Of a stretch of 64,000 nt of DNA, positions 36,541-49,700 are shown one piece after another. The position numbers and the translations under genes were made by a program. A model generated the notes under the pieces. That model made no database searches. It saw only the letters and a program-made list of their open reading frames with translations, and was not told the DNA's origin. The stretch's first letter is position 1. Each line of letters opens with the position of its first letter. The stretch covers positions 33,961,408 through 34,025,407 of the forward strand of contig CM055888.1 of assembly GCA_029582165.1 (NCBI GenBank). Direction: 5' to 3'. The DNA comes from Portulaca oleracea. Lineage: Eukaryota > Streptophyta > Magnoliopsida > Caryophyllales > Portulacaceae.

Positions 36541-37577
36541 GCTCTGATACTAAATATGATGTATTGGTCGCTCGTTCTATCAGAATGCATGAACTAGACA
36601 CACATTAAGAGACTCTACACCAGATTTGATTCAGTTTCAACTTCAATCTAAGTCTTGAACTTAGCATAAAGGAAAGAAAACAAATGAGATAGAAGGATAA
36701 ACAAGTGTGTCTCGTTTGATAACGGAAACACCACAAATGAAAAACACTTAGGTTGGTACTTACTAATCACTATTGGATGCAGAAACGCCGCCAATAGATC
36801 AAAAGCAAGCTCTACATATCACCACTTGATTAGCCAAATCAAGATATCGAAGTAGATATTTGAGAGTTATTAAAATGCTCACAAACAAAGGGATTGAAAG
36901 CTCACTCCTTACATTCATCAAAGTCAAGTAATGAAATGAGGAATACAAAAGAGAGGCGTATATATACAAGCACACACACACCTCAATCTAATACATGAGC
37001 TTTCCTACTCATGAAGTAATCTCTAAACATGATTCATTAAGCTAATTCTCTTCAAAATTAGCTGCTTAGTTGATCCTCCTTGATGATTTACATCCCAAAT
37101 GAGCTAAAGATAGCCACCTTGCTAAGATACACACGAACGACTCCCACTGGACCAGCAGAATACTTAGCTAATACTCATGGCGCCACCTCCTCCTTGCCTG
37201 CTTCCTTGTACTTTCCTTAGTAGCTATAACATCCCTTGAACCATATATGAAGAGGGAATTTTGAATACAGAAGTGAAAAGACCGAAATACCCTTGAACAA
37301 TCCAAAATATTCCAACCGTGTAATTTCAAGCCACAACGAGCATACTCCATTTGTTGAATCTGATTTGGGAAGCAAATGAACTCCAAAATGGACATTTGAT
37401 AGCTTTTTGGAAAGTTTACTCAATACCCTTCAAAAGTCTCATGGGGTTTGATCTTAGCAAATGTCTCAATTTAAAGATATACACGCAAACAGATTAGGTA
37501 CCAAACGGGGTGAATGATACTCTAAAATGATCGTACCTTGCTTGAGTTCATGGGCTACCAAATAGCATGATTGTACC
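36541..37577 (-). repeat. LTR fragment with degenerate initiator-Met primer site
   Basis: On the minus strand the primer-like TAGTATCAGAGC (complement at 36543-36554) follows an LTR end at about 36562 (CCAATACA). The block toward 37577 resembles 57280-58090 (shared AAGTTAAGAGATAT-CACAC and GAATGRYACTC features and a similar CTCCAAATG...TTTGGAAAG segment), so both are copies of one LTR family. The internal region of this element is gone. The right border is approximate. Confidence 0.45.
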
Positions 37578-38112
37578 AATGTGGCTTGGTTGATTTGTTC
37601 TCCATCACGAGCTCAGAATAATGTTGAAGTTGATATTGTTCTAAATGAACATGATGTTGAAGGTTTTCTTGTTACTCCTCCTGAAGACGGTAATAAATTT
37701 GATTGGGTTATTGATAGTGGTTGTACTTATCATATGTGTCATTACAAGGATTGGTTTTCGACATATGATCCTATTGGCTTTGACGTTGTTCATATAGCCA
37801 ACAATGCCCAAAGCGATGTTCTTGAGATTGATACTATTAATATCAAGACTCATAATGGTGTTATTAGGACTCTTACAGGCGTTCTTCATATTCTTGATTT
37901 GAAGCGTAATCTCTTCTCTTTAGGCACCCTTCAAAAAGAGGGTTGCAAGTTCAGCTGAAGGAGGAGTTTTGACCATATCTAAGGGTCAAGTTTTATTCAA
38001 AGGTTCCAGACAAGGTAGTCTTTATATTCTATAGGGTTCTACTGTTACAAGTTCTACAGTCGATTGAGTTTAAGTCTGACTTGAGCTCAATTGATGCTCA
38101 TCACATCTAATT
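37578..38112 (+). pseudogene. Ty1/copia gag-pol fragment (protease region)
   Basis: The ORF 37581-37958 has the copia protease active-site motif WVIDSGCTYHMC (D-S-G) and the pre-integrase segment HILDLKRNLFSLGTLQKEG. It then continues after a frameshift with readable GVLTISKGQ-like and GSLYIL-like text to about 38050. Integrase, RT and RNase H are missing. The fragment joins almost directly to the 3' untranslated end and the LTR at 38193, so an internal deletion removed most of pol. Confidence 0.8.
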
Positions 38113-38155
38113 GCCCTTCGGGGCTCCGCCCTACGGGGCTTAACCCTTCGGGGTT
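38113..38155. repeat. Three consecutive UNCG-tetraloop hairpins
   Basis: GCCC-TTCG-GGGC (38113-38124), GCCC-TACG-GGGC (38128-38139) and AACCC-TTCG-GGGTT (38142-38155) are separated by 3 and 2 bases. Each stem closes a UUCG or UACG loop, the most stable RNA tetraloop class. The GC-rich cluster stands out in an AT-rich copia 3' region, just upstream of the polypurine tract. Confidence 0.85.
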
Positions 38156-38192
38156 CTACGATGGTATCGAAGATTTGTTCCAAGGTGGAGAT

Positions 38193-38689
38193 TGCTAAAT
38201 TTGGTCCAAATCTTTCCTTATCAAATGGTAAATTTTTGGAAGTATATGGCCATATATTCTAATAGCATATTATGTGGACGATACACAATCTTTTAAGATG
38301 GTTTCCATAGTCTCTCCCAATTTAATACTTCAATATCTTAGGATCCAAGGTATATGGTGGGGCTAGAATAATATAGGTTATTATCAATCTATTTCTACAC
38401 ACCGAGCTTCTTTAACTCTACTCATCCCTAGGTTGTGAGAATATTTTGAGAGTTATTATTTTGCCTTCAGATTATTCTCATTGTGTTATACGTCATTTGG
38501 AATATCTATTGTAATCTCTCTCCTTACACTAGTGGATTATTGCTCTATTACAGTTCGTAGTTTTTTCTAGTTTTGGGTTTCCACGTAAATCTTTTGTCCT
38601 TATACTCTATATTTTAAGTACTGATCTTATCATATGTTTTTTCAATTTATACATCTTGATAATTTTTTTTCGACATTTTAATCCTAACA
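38193..38689 (+). repeat. Copia 3' LTR
   Basis: It follows a polypurine tract (AAGGTGGAGATT, 38181-38192) and starts TGCTAAATTTGG. It ends TTTTAATCCTAACA, giving the canonical TG...CA borders, about 497 bp. The upstream pseudogene 37578-38112 belongs to it. The 5' LTR was not found. Confidence 0.75.
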
Positions 38690-38821
38690 ACTCTTCCAGG
38701 GATGTCAACAATAATGAGATTTGTGGTAGGAAACTGTGCTATGTAGATTAGGCGGAACTAGAAAATCTTAAACCACCTACAGGTGGCTTTCACCTGTTTA
38801 ATACTTTCTTTTGATTTATTC

Positions 38822-38884
<63 letters not shown>

Positions 38885-38937
38885 GCAAAAGAGAGGCCCA
38901 AGGCAGGGCTTGCGAAAAAGATAATTATAGGAGAAGG
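38690..38937. repeat. Spacer with (TTA)n microsatellite
   Basis: An almost pure TTA/ATT run occupies about 38822-38883 (some 20 units). The rest is unremarkable non-coding DNA. Confidence 0.85.
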
Positions 38938-40421
38938 ACGATGGTGAGCCCGGGTGCACGTTGCTCGGTGAGCCAAGCGCCCACCATCGTTTATATTTTT
39001 TTCTTATTTTTTTATTTATTTTTTTTGTGTAATATTATTTATTTATTTACTACAATATTTATAATCTACAACTATAAGGCCAATGCTCATAATCTTTAAC
39101 TACTAATTATTATGCTCATAAATTATAACTATTATGTTCAATTATAACTATTATACTCATAAACCTCTACACCAATACTCATAATATACTATTACTATAC
39201 TCATAACTTATAACTATTATGCTCATAAGCCTCTACACCAATGCTCATACTATACAACTACTATGCTCATAACTTATAACTATTATGCTCATTACATAAA
39301 ACCATAATGTTCACCAAGCTGAACTATAATGCTCATTACCTATTACTACAATGCTCATTACCTATAACTACAATACTCATTACATGAAACCATAATGCTC
39401 ATCAGGCAGAACTACAATGCTCATAACCTATAACGACAATGCTCATTACATGAAATCATAATACTCATCAAAGCAAAACCACAATGCTCATAACCTATAA
39501 CGACAATACTCATTACATGAAACCATAATACTCATCAAACTAAACTACAATGCTCATTACCTATAACTACAATGCTCATTACATAAAACCATAATGTTCA
39601 TTACCTATTACTACAATGCTCATTACTTAAAACCATAGTGCTCATTACCTATAACTACAATGCTCATTACTTAAAACCGTAATGTTCATCAAGCAGAACT
39701 ATAATGCTCATAACCTATAACAACAATGTTCATTACATAAAATCATAATGCTCATTACCTATTACTACAATGCTCATTACCTATAACTACAATGCTCATT
39801 ACTTAAAACCATAATGCTCATCGAGTATAACCATAATGCTCATTATCTATAACAACAATACTCATTACAAAATATATTGAAGTATTTTATTAAAAGAAAA
39901 GCCTTATTATATTTGTTTTAGAAAAATTAAAAATTGTACAAAAAAAAAAAAGAAATTAAAAATATAAAGGAAAAGATGCTCATAAATATATGCTATAATG
40001 CTCATAATTTTTAACCATCATTTGAACTCAACTTCAATGTACATAAACCCCATAAAAAATGTTTATAAAAATATATTACAATGCTTGTAAAAACTATATA
40101 ACATCAGAACATGCTAATAATAACAATAGAAAATTTAAAAAGTTCGGTTCTATAATAATGTTCATAAATTAAAATTCATATCAGATATTGAAAATAATTA
40201 ATATTAAATACCGATTGTAAATAAAAATATTACAAAGAAAATAAAAAAGAATACCATGAAAACTATATAAAAAATTAAAATAATAATAAATAAATAAAGG
40301 ATTAGTATATTGAATTAGAAATTCAAAATAAGCACCAAAGAAATCTATTTAAAAACAAGAAAAGAAAAGAAAAAGATGTGACCGGGCGCACAAAACATTA
40401 TGTACCCGGGATCACCATCGT
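38938..40421. mobile_element. Unclassified inverted-repeat element with internal minisatellite
   Basis: The left end ACGATGGTGAGCCCGGGTGCA and the complement of the right end ACGATGGTGATCCCGGGTACA match at 19 of 21 positions. Each end also contains a second CACCAT inverted copy, so the termini can fold back. The interior is dominated by a roughly 22-bp minisatellite (39071-39866). No target duplication was recognised and no transposase ORF exists, so it is a non-autonomous element of unknown superfamily, or a foldback element. Confidence 0.5.
39071..39866. repeat. Minisatellite, about 22-bp unit AATGCTCATTACCTATAACTAC
   Basis: Some 35 degenerate units, each built on AATGCTCAT followed by variable TTACCTATAACTAC, TACATGAAACCAT or CAAGCAGAACTA variants. 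At least three unit types alternate, suggesting a higher-order pattern. Its context inside an inverted-repeat element is unusual. Confidence 0.85.
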
Positions 40422-40424
40422 ATT

Positions 40425-40751
40425 CATAATGGTGAGGGAGGTCTAAAAATGTACGTGGCAGCTTGAGAGTGACTAAAAATAAAGGGATAAATATATTTGA
40501 TAGAGGCGGAGAGGATAAAGTTTGAATAGATTTTTGAGGCTTGGATTTATTTATGAGATAGAGAAAGAGGTGGTTGTATCATTAGTAGGGGCTGGGCATG
40601 GTGAATCTGTTGGTTGTGAATTTGAGTGAAATTTAACACCAAATAGGTGGTTCCTTTACAATCAACTCCTCTCCTATCCTCTGTGAGTCCTGTGTGTGTG
40701 TAGGTACTACTTCTTTGGTTCGATCTCTTGGTATTAATTAATTTCTCTCTG
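40425..40751 (+). promoter_or_regulatory. Presumed THF1 promoter and 5' UTR
   Basis: The interval lies between the inverted-repeat element and the THF1 start codon. It holds an AT-rich GATAAATATATTTGATAG (about 40487) that could serve as TATA region and a C/T-rich leader (40650-40720). The transcription start is not determinable here. An in-frame ATG at 40728 exists, but the conserved start is at 40752. Confidence 0.4.
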
Positions 40752-43700
40752 ATGGCGGCTGTGACACCATTGTCTTTCTCGGCATTATCTCAGACTCAGT
40801 CATTTGAGAGGAAAGTCGGCCTTTCTTCTTCAACTCCCACATTTCCATCTGCTTCCTACACTATTCGTCTCCCCTCCAATTTCTCCCTTAAATCTCCTAA
40901 ATTCGCCTCTCCTTTCCTTGTTCGTTGCATGTCCGCTGCTGCTCATGGTAATCCCTCCCTCTTCCTCTATCCTATTACTATTCTGTATATTTATTTATTT
41001 ATTTATTTATTTATTTATTCATTCATTTAACGTTTCAACTTCCCAACTTGTGCATGTAACAATCTCTGTGTCAACTTCAATTTTGGCCATCTAGATATGA
41101 GAGCTTAACACATAATGCCAAGTCAGGAGCTGAGAGTGTCGGGGAGAACCGAATTAGTATGATGTTGGTCATCGCCCATCACAAACATTACACTCTTGCA
41201 ATTTCCATATGTCAGATTACCTACTCCTGCAGTGTGCAAATGCCCAAATTTTTGTCATTTCTAACAAATCTCGACTCAGGTAGCCATACCTATATATGAT
41301 GAGTATCCAACAGTCATATTTGTAAATGAGGAGTTCACCTTAGTCATGCCCAGATGAATTATGTGGTTTAAGTGTTCATTTCTGCTCATCCAATCTAATT
41401 CAGTATCAAGTCAAGACCAGTTGGGATTTGATCTCCTGAATGTCATGTCTTGGGATCTAACTTACCCGTATGCAATCCATCTACTATGCAGTTTGCTATT
41501 GCCTGGATTACTTATTCCAACTATCTATTTCAGATACATGAACTATTTCTTCTCTCCCTAAGTGCGTGTTGTATTTCCTATAATCATGTGCATATTATTT
41601 TTCTGCCTTAATGTTTGTCAAATGGTATTTTCATTTCCCTCTTGTAACTTATGGTTTAGAATTTCATGCTTTCTAGCTGTCTGAATAAATATTCCACCAT
41701 GTTCTTGAGGGGCACTTGAGGCTTTACCTGTTCAAACCAACCTTTTCAGTTGCAATGATACTGTAATGGACAAATTTGCCCTGCTAGAACGAAGCGAATG
41801 GGACAAGTAGGTAACTAGGTTCTGTGATGTCATTGCATTCATGAGAGGGAAAATAATTACTGTGCCAATTAAAGAATCCGAACACAAATAAAGGGGGAAG
41901 CATAGAAAGTCCACATACTTTTGAATGGTTTTTCTATATAGAAAGAATTTGAAATTATGGAAAGGAATCTTATCTCTATGGAGGAAATTATTGTAATCTC
42001 ATCTGCAATAATGTTGGTTCTACTCTTGTACGATGACCTATAGGCAATGTTAATACTTGTTATGATCTTCAATAAGGGCACCCATGTACCCAAATCCCTA
42101 GTCTCGAGGCTAAAAGTTGCATAGTAATTGCATAAAGATTTATAGTAACGATAGTTCACGCAGTTTCAACAATTTCTTGCACAACATGTTCCATATGCAT
42201 CTTGAATCCTCATTAGAGAAAACTGAATAGGAAGGCCATATAACCTAATAGTATTTCAAAGTACTAATTTAGCAACATGTTGGGAATATGGTTTAGAATG
42301 GAATTCTTGATATTAAAAGTCACGGTTTTAAGCACTACCGTGAGAGTTGAGATGTATTTATTATACCATAAATAGTCTCAAGGATGAAACACTGAATCAA
42401 ATAAGTACAATGCTTTATATTTCCTATATATGACCGGCTTCTTTTGTATGGCTTTGTTTCTTGCAAATGGCCCCTTGAACCCTTATTTATAGAACTATGA
42501 AGAGGTGTGTGCTTGAAAGAATGCACCCTTTGTCTATGGACACACCCTTATGCCAACCCGAGCTATTTTTGTGCTTTCCTGTGCCTCCATGCACTTGTAA
42601 TCCCTAACACATGTGATAACTTCAAAAAAGTGGGGCATAAACCTATCAACCACACTAGACTAAAGTTATGAGGATAGGAAGTTCTAAGCACATTGATTGA
42701 GTAAAAGATCAATATTAATTGCTCTTCATGATACACAAGTGATATGTAAGGCAATATACAACCCTCTATAATTCAGGAGGCATCCCTCTCATATTTGAGA
42801 AGACCAATGGAAAGGGTCCTGAATAAGCACAATGATCCTATCTTTACCTAATAACCCCCCACCCTCCCTCGCATTTTGCGAACATAAGGTCCACTATTGC
42901 AACCTAAGAGAATAAAACCAACATAACGTCTAGGATTGCCATCTAAGAGAACCATACTAGACACTCGATATTGATGGCTACTATCAAGACAAATCCTCCA
43001 AGAACCCTTTGTAGGAGTAAGAAGGGGAGGACTGTACAAGGACCCCTGTTATGATGAGAAAAACCATGCTAATATGCTATGACAATAAAAACAAACCCTA
43101 CCGATTTAATATTACTCTCTCTAAAGGGGGTTCAACATATAATGAGGAGCGCTAAGGAGATAGGAAGCAAGAACTAAACCAATCGCATGTTGTGTGCCGC
43201 CAAGGAGGCTAGGCCTCTATAAAGCTCCTCAACTAGTAGGCGAGTAGGTCACTAAGTTCAGTTGGGAACTTTGGGAAGGCTAGTCACTAGAGGAGTAGCT
43301 AGGGAAGGTAACTCCTAGCTAGAGCTATTAGATAGGATGTTAGAGTTTCGTAATCTCACAAAAGGCTTATGATTAAGAATAGGAATCACTCTCTTGGCTA
43401 GAGTTAGTGCATAGGAGGACTAAGACAACATTAGTGGCAGTTAAATAGGTCAGTAAGAGCCTTGGGGAGGCGGTTTGCTATAGGGAGTACTTCGGAACAC
43501 AACTTCTTGGCAAAAAATGTAAGATAAACATGTTAAGAGTTTCCTAATCTCTTAGAGTGCTTTTGATGAAGAAGAGCAATGATTCCCTTAGTCAGTTTAT
43601 AGGAAGGCGAAGACTACGTCACTGATGGTTGGGCACTTCGGAGTAGAAGGAAAACAATGCTTTAGGTTAATATTGGATAAGAGTGAGAGTGATTTCATGA

Positions 43701-46700
43701 TCAATGTTCTTGTTCTCAATCTGAAAGTTAAAAGTGCCTTCATGTGTGGCATTCAGAACAAATTGCCAAGGTCCAAGGTCAACCTAATAAAATGTGAGCA
43801 ACATCCATGGATAAATTGTCATATATGATATGATTTTTATATCTTTAGTGTGACCTTACATCTATCAATAATTGTGGAGAATTATAGGTGTGTTCTATTT
43901 TTCTTTGTGTGAGAATTGTCTCGTAGAGGAATAGCTCTCAGGGAGTAGAGCATACTCCTTCAGATATCTTTTTTGAAGTAATTGCTATGAGAGGGTCCTG
44001 CATATTCAAAATTGATAGCCCTAGAAGGAAAGTGAGTGGAAGCGTGGGACACACTTCTTTGCCATTGATGGTATCTATGATTGACTAACTTGATTGTAAA
44101 TTTATAAAAGCTAATTTTGTAAGATATAAGGAATACCAAGAAACAATGATCAATTGTAGCCTCAAGTGTGTATAAAGAAGTCAATCTTCCTCGGACAGAT
44201 GTCACAGATCGTATACTAACATTTTCGTTTCTCATAGCATGAGCAATTCTAGAGACTTTGACACTGATAGTTGTGATTATGAGGGCTTTAATTTGTGTGT
44301 TACAGGCTCTGGTGGTTTATTTAGTTGACTAATTTAACTATAATGATGATGCTCAATTTAAATTGACCAGCATAATGTTTAAATGAGCTTAGTTTGGAAT
44401 ATGAATCTAAAAGATAAAGCTTAACTCTGATGAATTAGTAATTCAGGTGCTGATAAGCTAATTCTGTAATTTTTGTCCGTACATGTGATCCATCATAACC
44501 GGCACAGATGCATATGTTGCATGACTCTGGAACCTTTGTTTTTTAGGTTATAGAGCAGATAGAAAGCCAATGGTAACATCATGTTTTTCTTTTGCATATT
44601 TGGCTGGGAGAACTGTGGGAAGCTACTTTCCTTTTTTACATTATACACACACACACACTCACATATTGTATCCATCTGTTTCTCTCCCTCCTCCCTTCTG
44701 TGATTTCCTTTCAGTGACACATTTAGTTTTCTTTTAATTTCAGATGTTCCTACTGTAGCTGAGACGAAGTTAAGTTTTCTTAGGGCTTATAAAAGGCCCA
44801 TTCCCAGTATCTACAACAATGTGCTAATAGAGTTGTTAGTTCAGCAACACCTGATGAGATACAAGAGAACCTACAGATACGATCCTGTGTTTGCTCTGGG
44901 ATTTGTTACCGTTTATGATCAACTGATGGAGGGGTACCCAAGTGATGAAGATCAGAATGCCATCTTTGAAGCTTACATTAAGGCACTGAATGAGGATCCT
45001 GAACAATACAGGTCTGATCACTGGGTTGTCTTTCTTTCTCAGTGTCATCTTATTCTGTATATTATATTTTATGCCAACTGTGTACTCTTTTAGAAAGATC
45101 CAAAAATCACCTTGAAAGAAAATTCAAATATCATATGCTCTTTGGAATCTTCCTGATAGAGAACTAGAAAGCTAGAGAAAGGAATTCAACATCCCCGTGT
45201 TGAATTCAAGAGAAGAATTCAGCATCCCCGTGCTGGATTCAGGAAAGATTAGCATCCCTGTGCTTAAATCAATAATAATTGTATTCAATATTCAATGTAG
45301 TCTCTTTCATAAAGGCTAGCAAAACCCTTATTTATAGGTAAACAACCTGACTAATACTAAACCTAATAGAATTAAAAAACTAGAATAACAATCCTAAACA
45401 ACTTAGGAAACTATAATATTCCTAATATGAATAGGAACTAAAACATATAAAATATATAACTATTATTATTATTATTTCTAAACTTCTTCCTAAAATAAGT
45501 CTTCAGTTCTCCAACATTTCTCCCCGGCTTGGAAAAACTCGCCTCCGGAGAGTGTGCTTGTAAATACTCCTCTAACAGCTTAGGTGCAACACAACGGAGA
45601 TCATCTTCAGGGACCCAAGAATTATCAAAAGAAGGGTGACCTTTCCAATGAACCAGGTAGCATTGAAAGCTACCCGAAGTCGTACTAACAGCCTCATCAT
45701 CAAGAATGGCTTCAACCTCATCAACAGGCAAGGGCACCACTGGAGGTATGCGTGGCACCGAAATAGAAGAAGTAGCAGAACCACCTGTTACACTCGTAGA
45801 AAATGTAGGAGGCTCAAAAGTACCTCTGTAATGTGTCAAATCCTCAACGTTGAAGATAGGACTAATCGACAATTCAGGAGGTAAGTCAAGCAAGTAACCA
45901 TTGGAGCTAAGATGTTTTAAAATGTGACAAGGACCAGACGCTCTAGCAAAGAACTTTTTAAAAGATTTTTTAGGAAATCTTTCAGGACGAATTTGAACTA
46001 TCACATAATCACCTTTGTTAAACTCCATCTTCCTACGATGCACACTAGCAGCAAGTTTGTAATTTTCATTACTCTGTGCAATTTTCTGTCGAACATCAAC
46101 ATGCGCATCATGAATGTGTTTAGCAAAAGATTCAGCAAATTCAGCCGGCCAAGAGTCAATAGGCAATGACACTAAATTCAGAGGAAGACCAGGGGCAACC
46201 CTATGGACCACTTCAAAAGGACTTCTACCCGTGGACATTCACAGAGTTGTTATAAGCAAATTCAGCAGTGGGTAACACCAAATCCCAAGTGCTAGGTTTT
46301 TCCCCTACAAGACACCTAGTAAGGTTATCTAGACTCCGGTTAACAACCTTAGTCTGGCCATCAGTTTGCGGGTGAAAAACAACGGAAAATTTCAAGTGAG
46401 TACCAAACAATTTCCACAAAGTTCGCCAAAAATGACACACAAATTTTACATCCCTATCAGATGTAATAGAAGACGGCAAACCATGGAAACGCACAATTTC
46501 CCTAAAGAATAGTCTAGCAATATCTGATGCATCTGCAGTTTTAGTACAAGGAATGAAATGTGCCATCTTAGAAAATCTATCCACCACAACAAGTATGCAA
46601 TCATGACCTCTAGCAGTGCGGGGAATCCCTAAGACAAAGTCCATGCTAAGGTCATGCCCTTGAGTGTGTGGAACTGGTAAAGGAGTGTATAAGCCAGTGT

Positions 46701-49700
46701 TTTGCTTCCTAACCTTTGCAAGTTGACAAGTGTGACATTGAGACACAACACGAGCCACATCATTGCGTAATGAAGGCCAAAAGAAGCGGTTATCAACAAG
46801 GGAAGTGGTCTTATCTCGTCCGAGATGACCAGCCAGGCCTGCATCATGTAGTGCCCATATCAGGAACTCTCGTAAAGAGGTACTAGGGACACACAACTTG
46901 GACCCATAGAACAAGTAACCATCAATAATCGTATAATCAACCAAATCACGACAATTACCATTGGAAACCTCATCATAAGTCTTAGAAAAGTCTGGGCATA
47001 AAGGATATTGGTTTTTTAGCCTATCAAAGCTGGTCACTCTGGTTGTCATTCTATGTAAAAGAAGGCTCACCCGACTGAGGGCATCAGCAACCACATTCTC
47101 AACACCAGAATGGTGTTTAAGCACAAAAGAGTATTCCCAAAGAAACTCGACCCATTTAGCGTGTTTCTCTCGAAGGTGTTTCTGATCATTAATGAACTTT
47201 AAGGCATTATGGTCACTCCATAGGACAAACTACTTAGGCAACAAACAATATCGCCAATGTTCTAGGCACCACACTAAGGCATAAAATTCTTTTTCATAAG
47301 TTGTGTACTTAGTCCTCCTAGACTCATTGAGCTTTTCACTAAAGTATGCTATGAGATGTCCTTCTTGACTCAAGACTCCTCCTATTCCAACCCCAGAAAG
47401 CATCACAAGCAACTTCAAACACTTTAGAAAAATCAGGATGATGCAAAACAGGGGCTTCGGTCATTTTTTGTTTGATGAGCTTAAAAGCCTCTCTCGTAGA
47501 CTGGGTCCATCTAAACTCACCTTTCTTTAAGCACTCAGTAATAGGAGCCATAACGGAGCTAAAATTTTGGACAAAACGCTTATAGAAAGTGGCTAAGCCA
47601 TGAAAACTTCTCACCTCAGATATAGTTTTAGGTTCAGGCCACTCTACTATATCTTTAACCTTCTCAGAATTAGCAGAAACACCCTTATTCGACACAACAA
47701 ATCCAAGGAACACAACCTCAGATTGTAAGAAAGAACACTTTGTCCAATTGATGTAAAGCTTTTTAGTTCTCAAAACCTCAAAGACTAGCCTCAAGTGTTG
47801 TAAATGGGCTTCCTGGGAAGGACTCTATATAAGAATGTCATCAAAGTACACGACTAAAAACTTCCCAAGGAAAGGGCGAAGAATATGGGTCATAGCTCGC
47901 ATGAATGTGCTAGGTGCGTTGGTCAAACCAAAGGGCATAACTAACCATTCGAATAACCCATCAGGAGTCTTGAAAGCAGTTTTCCATTCATCTCCAAGGC
48001 GAATTCTCAGTTGATGGTATCCTGCTCTCAGGTCAATTTTGGAGAACCACTTAGAGCCTGACATTTGGTCCAACATAGCATCAAGTCGAGGCATGGGAAA
48101 CCTATATTTTATTAATAGCTCTACTATCAATGCACATTCTCCAAGAGCCATCTTTCTTAGGGGTTAAAAGGGCAGGAACAACACACGGGCTTAGACTATA
48201 TTGAATGAAACCCTTTTGTAACAAACTCTCGACTTGTCTATTTAACTCCTCATGTTCACTAGGGTTCATCCTATAGTGGGATAAGTTAGGCAAAGAGGGT
48301 CCTGGGACCATATCTATAGCATGTTGGATGTCTCGTAAAGGGGGTAAGTCAGCAAGAAAATCATCAGGGGAAACATCATGAAACTCACTAAGAAGTTTAC
48401 TCAAATTAGCAGTCATCTCAGGACTAGTGGCTAGAGGGAACACAGGTGTAGCTTTGGCCACTACAACAAGCAACATATCAGACTTTGACCCTCAGTTTCA
48501 CATTCCTGGGCAGTTAGAAAATGCACTCGATTTAGTTGGTCAGGGGGTGAGGGTGGTTTAGATTTGTGGGTCTTAGGCTTACTATGATCAGCAGGGTGAG
48601 CCGGGGCCAACTTAATCTTCTTGCCCTTATGCATAAACACATAGGCGTTTTCCTGGCCAAAGTTAGTAGCATTTTTGTCATATATCCAAGGGCGACCTAA
48701 AAGTATGTGGGCAACATTCATAGGCAAGACATTACACCACACAATATCAGAATATGCACCTAATTGGAGAAGGACTTCACATTTTTCGGTTATAGTCAAA
48801 GGCATCTTGTCAACCCAAGCAACTTTGATAGGAGCGGAGTAGGGTATGGTCTTAAGGTTTAGATGCCTCATAGCCGATTTGGAAATTACATTCATAGAGC
48901 TCCCGTTATCAATGACTAAGCGAAGGATCTTACCAGCACATTGCATCTTAGTTTCAAATATAGCAGTTCGTTTCCAAGAATCAGTTTGAGTAGTAGAAAG
49001 AATACATCTCATGACAGCTAATTGACCCCCATCTTCTCCTTCACTCTCCATAGCCGTATCTCCATCATTAGGATAAACAATTTCATCTGCGGTCTCACCC
49101 TCTTTAATAGGGTCTATTCCTAAGGTAAGAGTGCGATTAGGGCGTCGCGATGCGGGATGTCCTCTCTCTTGACACTTATGACATACTATAGATGATATTG
49201 AGGAGGAGGGAGCATAGGTAGAATGTAAGGAACTAGCCTTAGCTGAGGCAGTTGGTGGATGAGGTTGGGTACTTTGCTTAGGCAACTGAATGGTTTGGCT
49301 AGAACCTTTCGGGTATGATGACTTTGGAAACATGATTGTCTTAGAGGGTCGAGACTCCCCGGCTAGGGTTGTCCACATGCGAGAGTAAGAAGGCATCTTG
49401 TACTTCTCAACTTCTAAAGCCTTTTGATGAGCCTCTATTAAACAGTCAGGTTGGTGGAGACTCACATCACATTTAAGGTTATCATTAAGGCGATTGATGA
49501 ACCTAGTCATAGTAACCCAAGGTTCTTCCCTAGTGGCACACCTAAGTTGCATCTCCTCACACTAGGAATAGTAGTCCGACACACTAGTGGTTTGTCTCAG
49601 GTTTAACCACTCATTCATCATTTGTTGTTTATGGAAAGTTGGCAGATACTTTGCTCCCAGCTTACCTTTCATTTCTTCCCACAAAGTGATGGGGGGTTCA

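Noticed and set aside
39071..39866. CRISPR-like regularly spaced repeats
   Set aside because: Units are contiguous and degenerate, there are no unique spacers, and the genome is eukaryotic. It is a minisatellite.
40728..40751. Upstream in-frame ATG for THF1
   Set aside because: It would add MVLINFSL before the conserved MAAVT start and sits in the 5' leader; the family begins at the second Met.
44821..45093. Stand-alone 90-codon gene
   Set aside because: It is THF1 exon 2 read through its donor site at 45012 into the intron.
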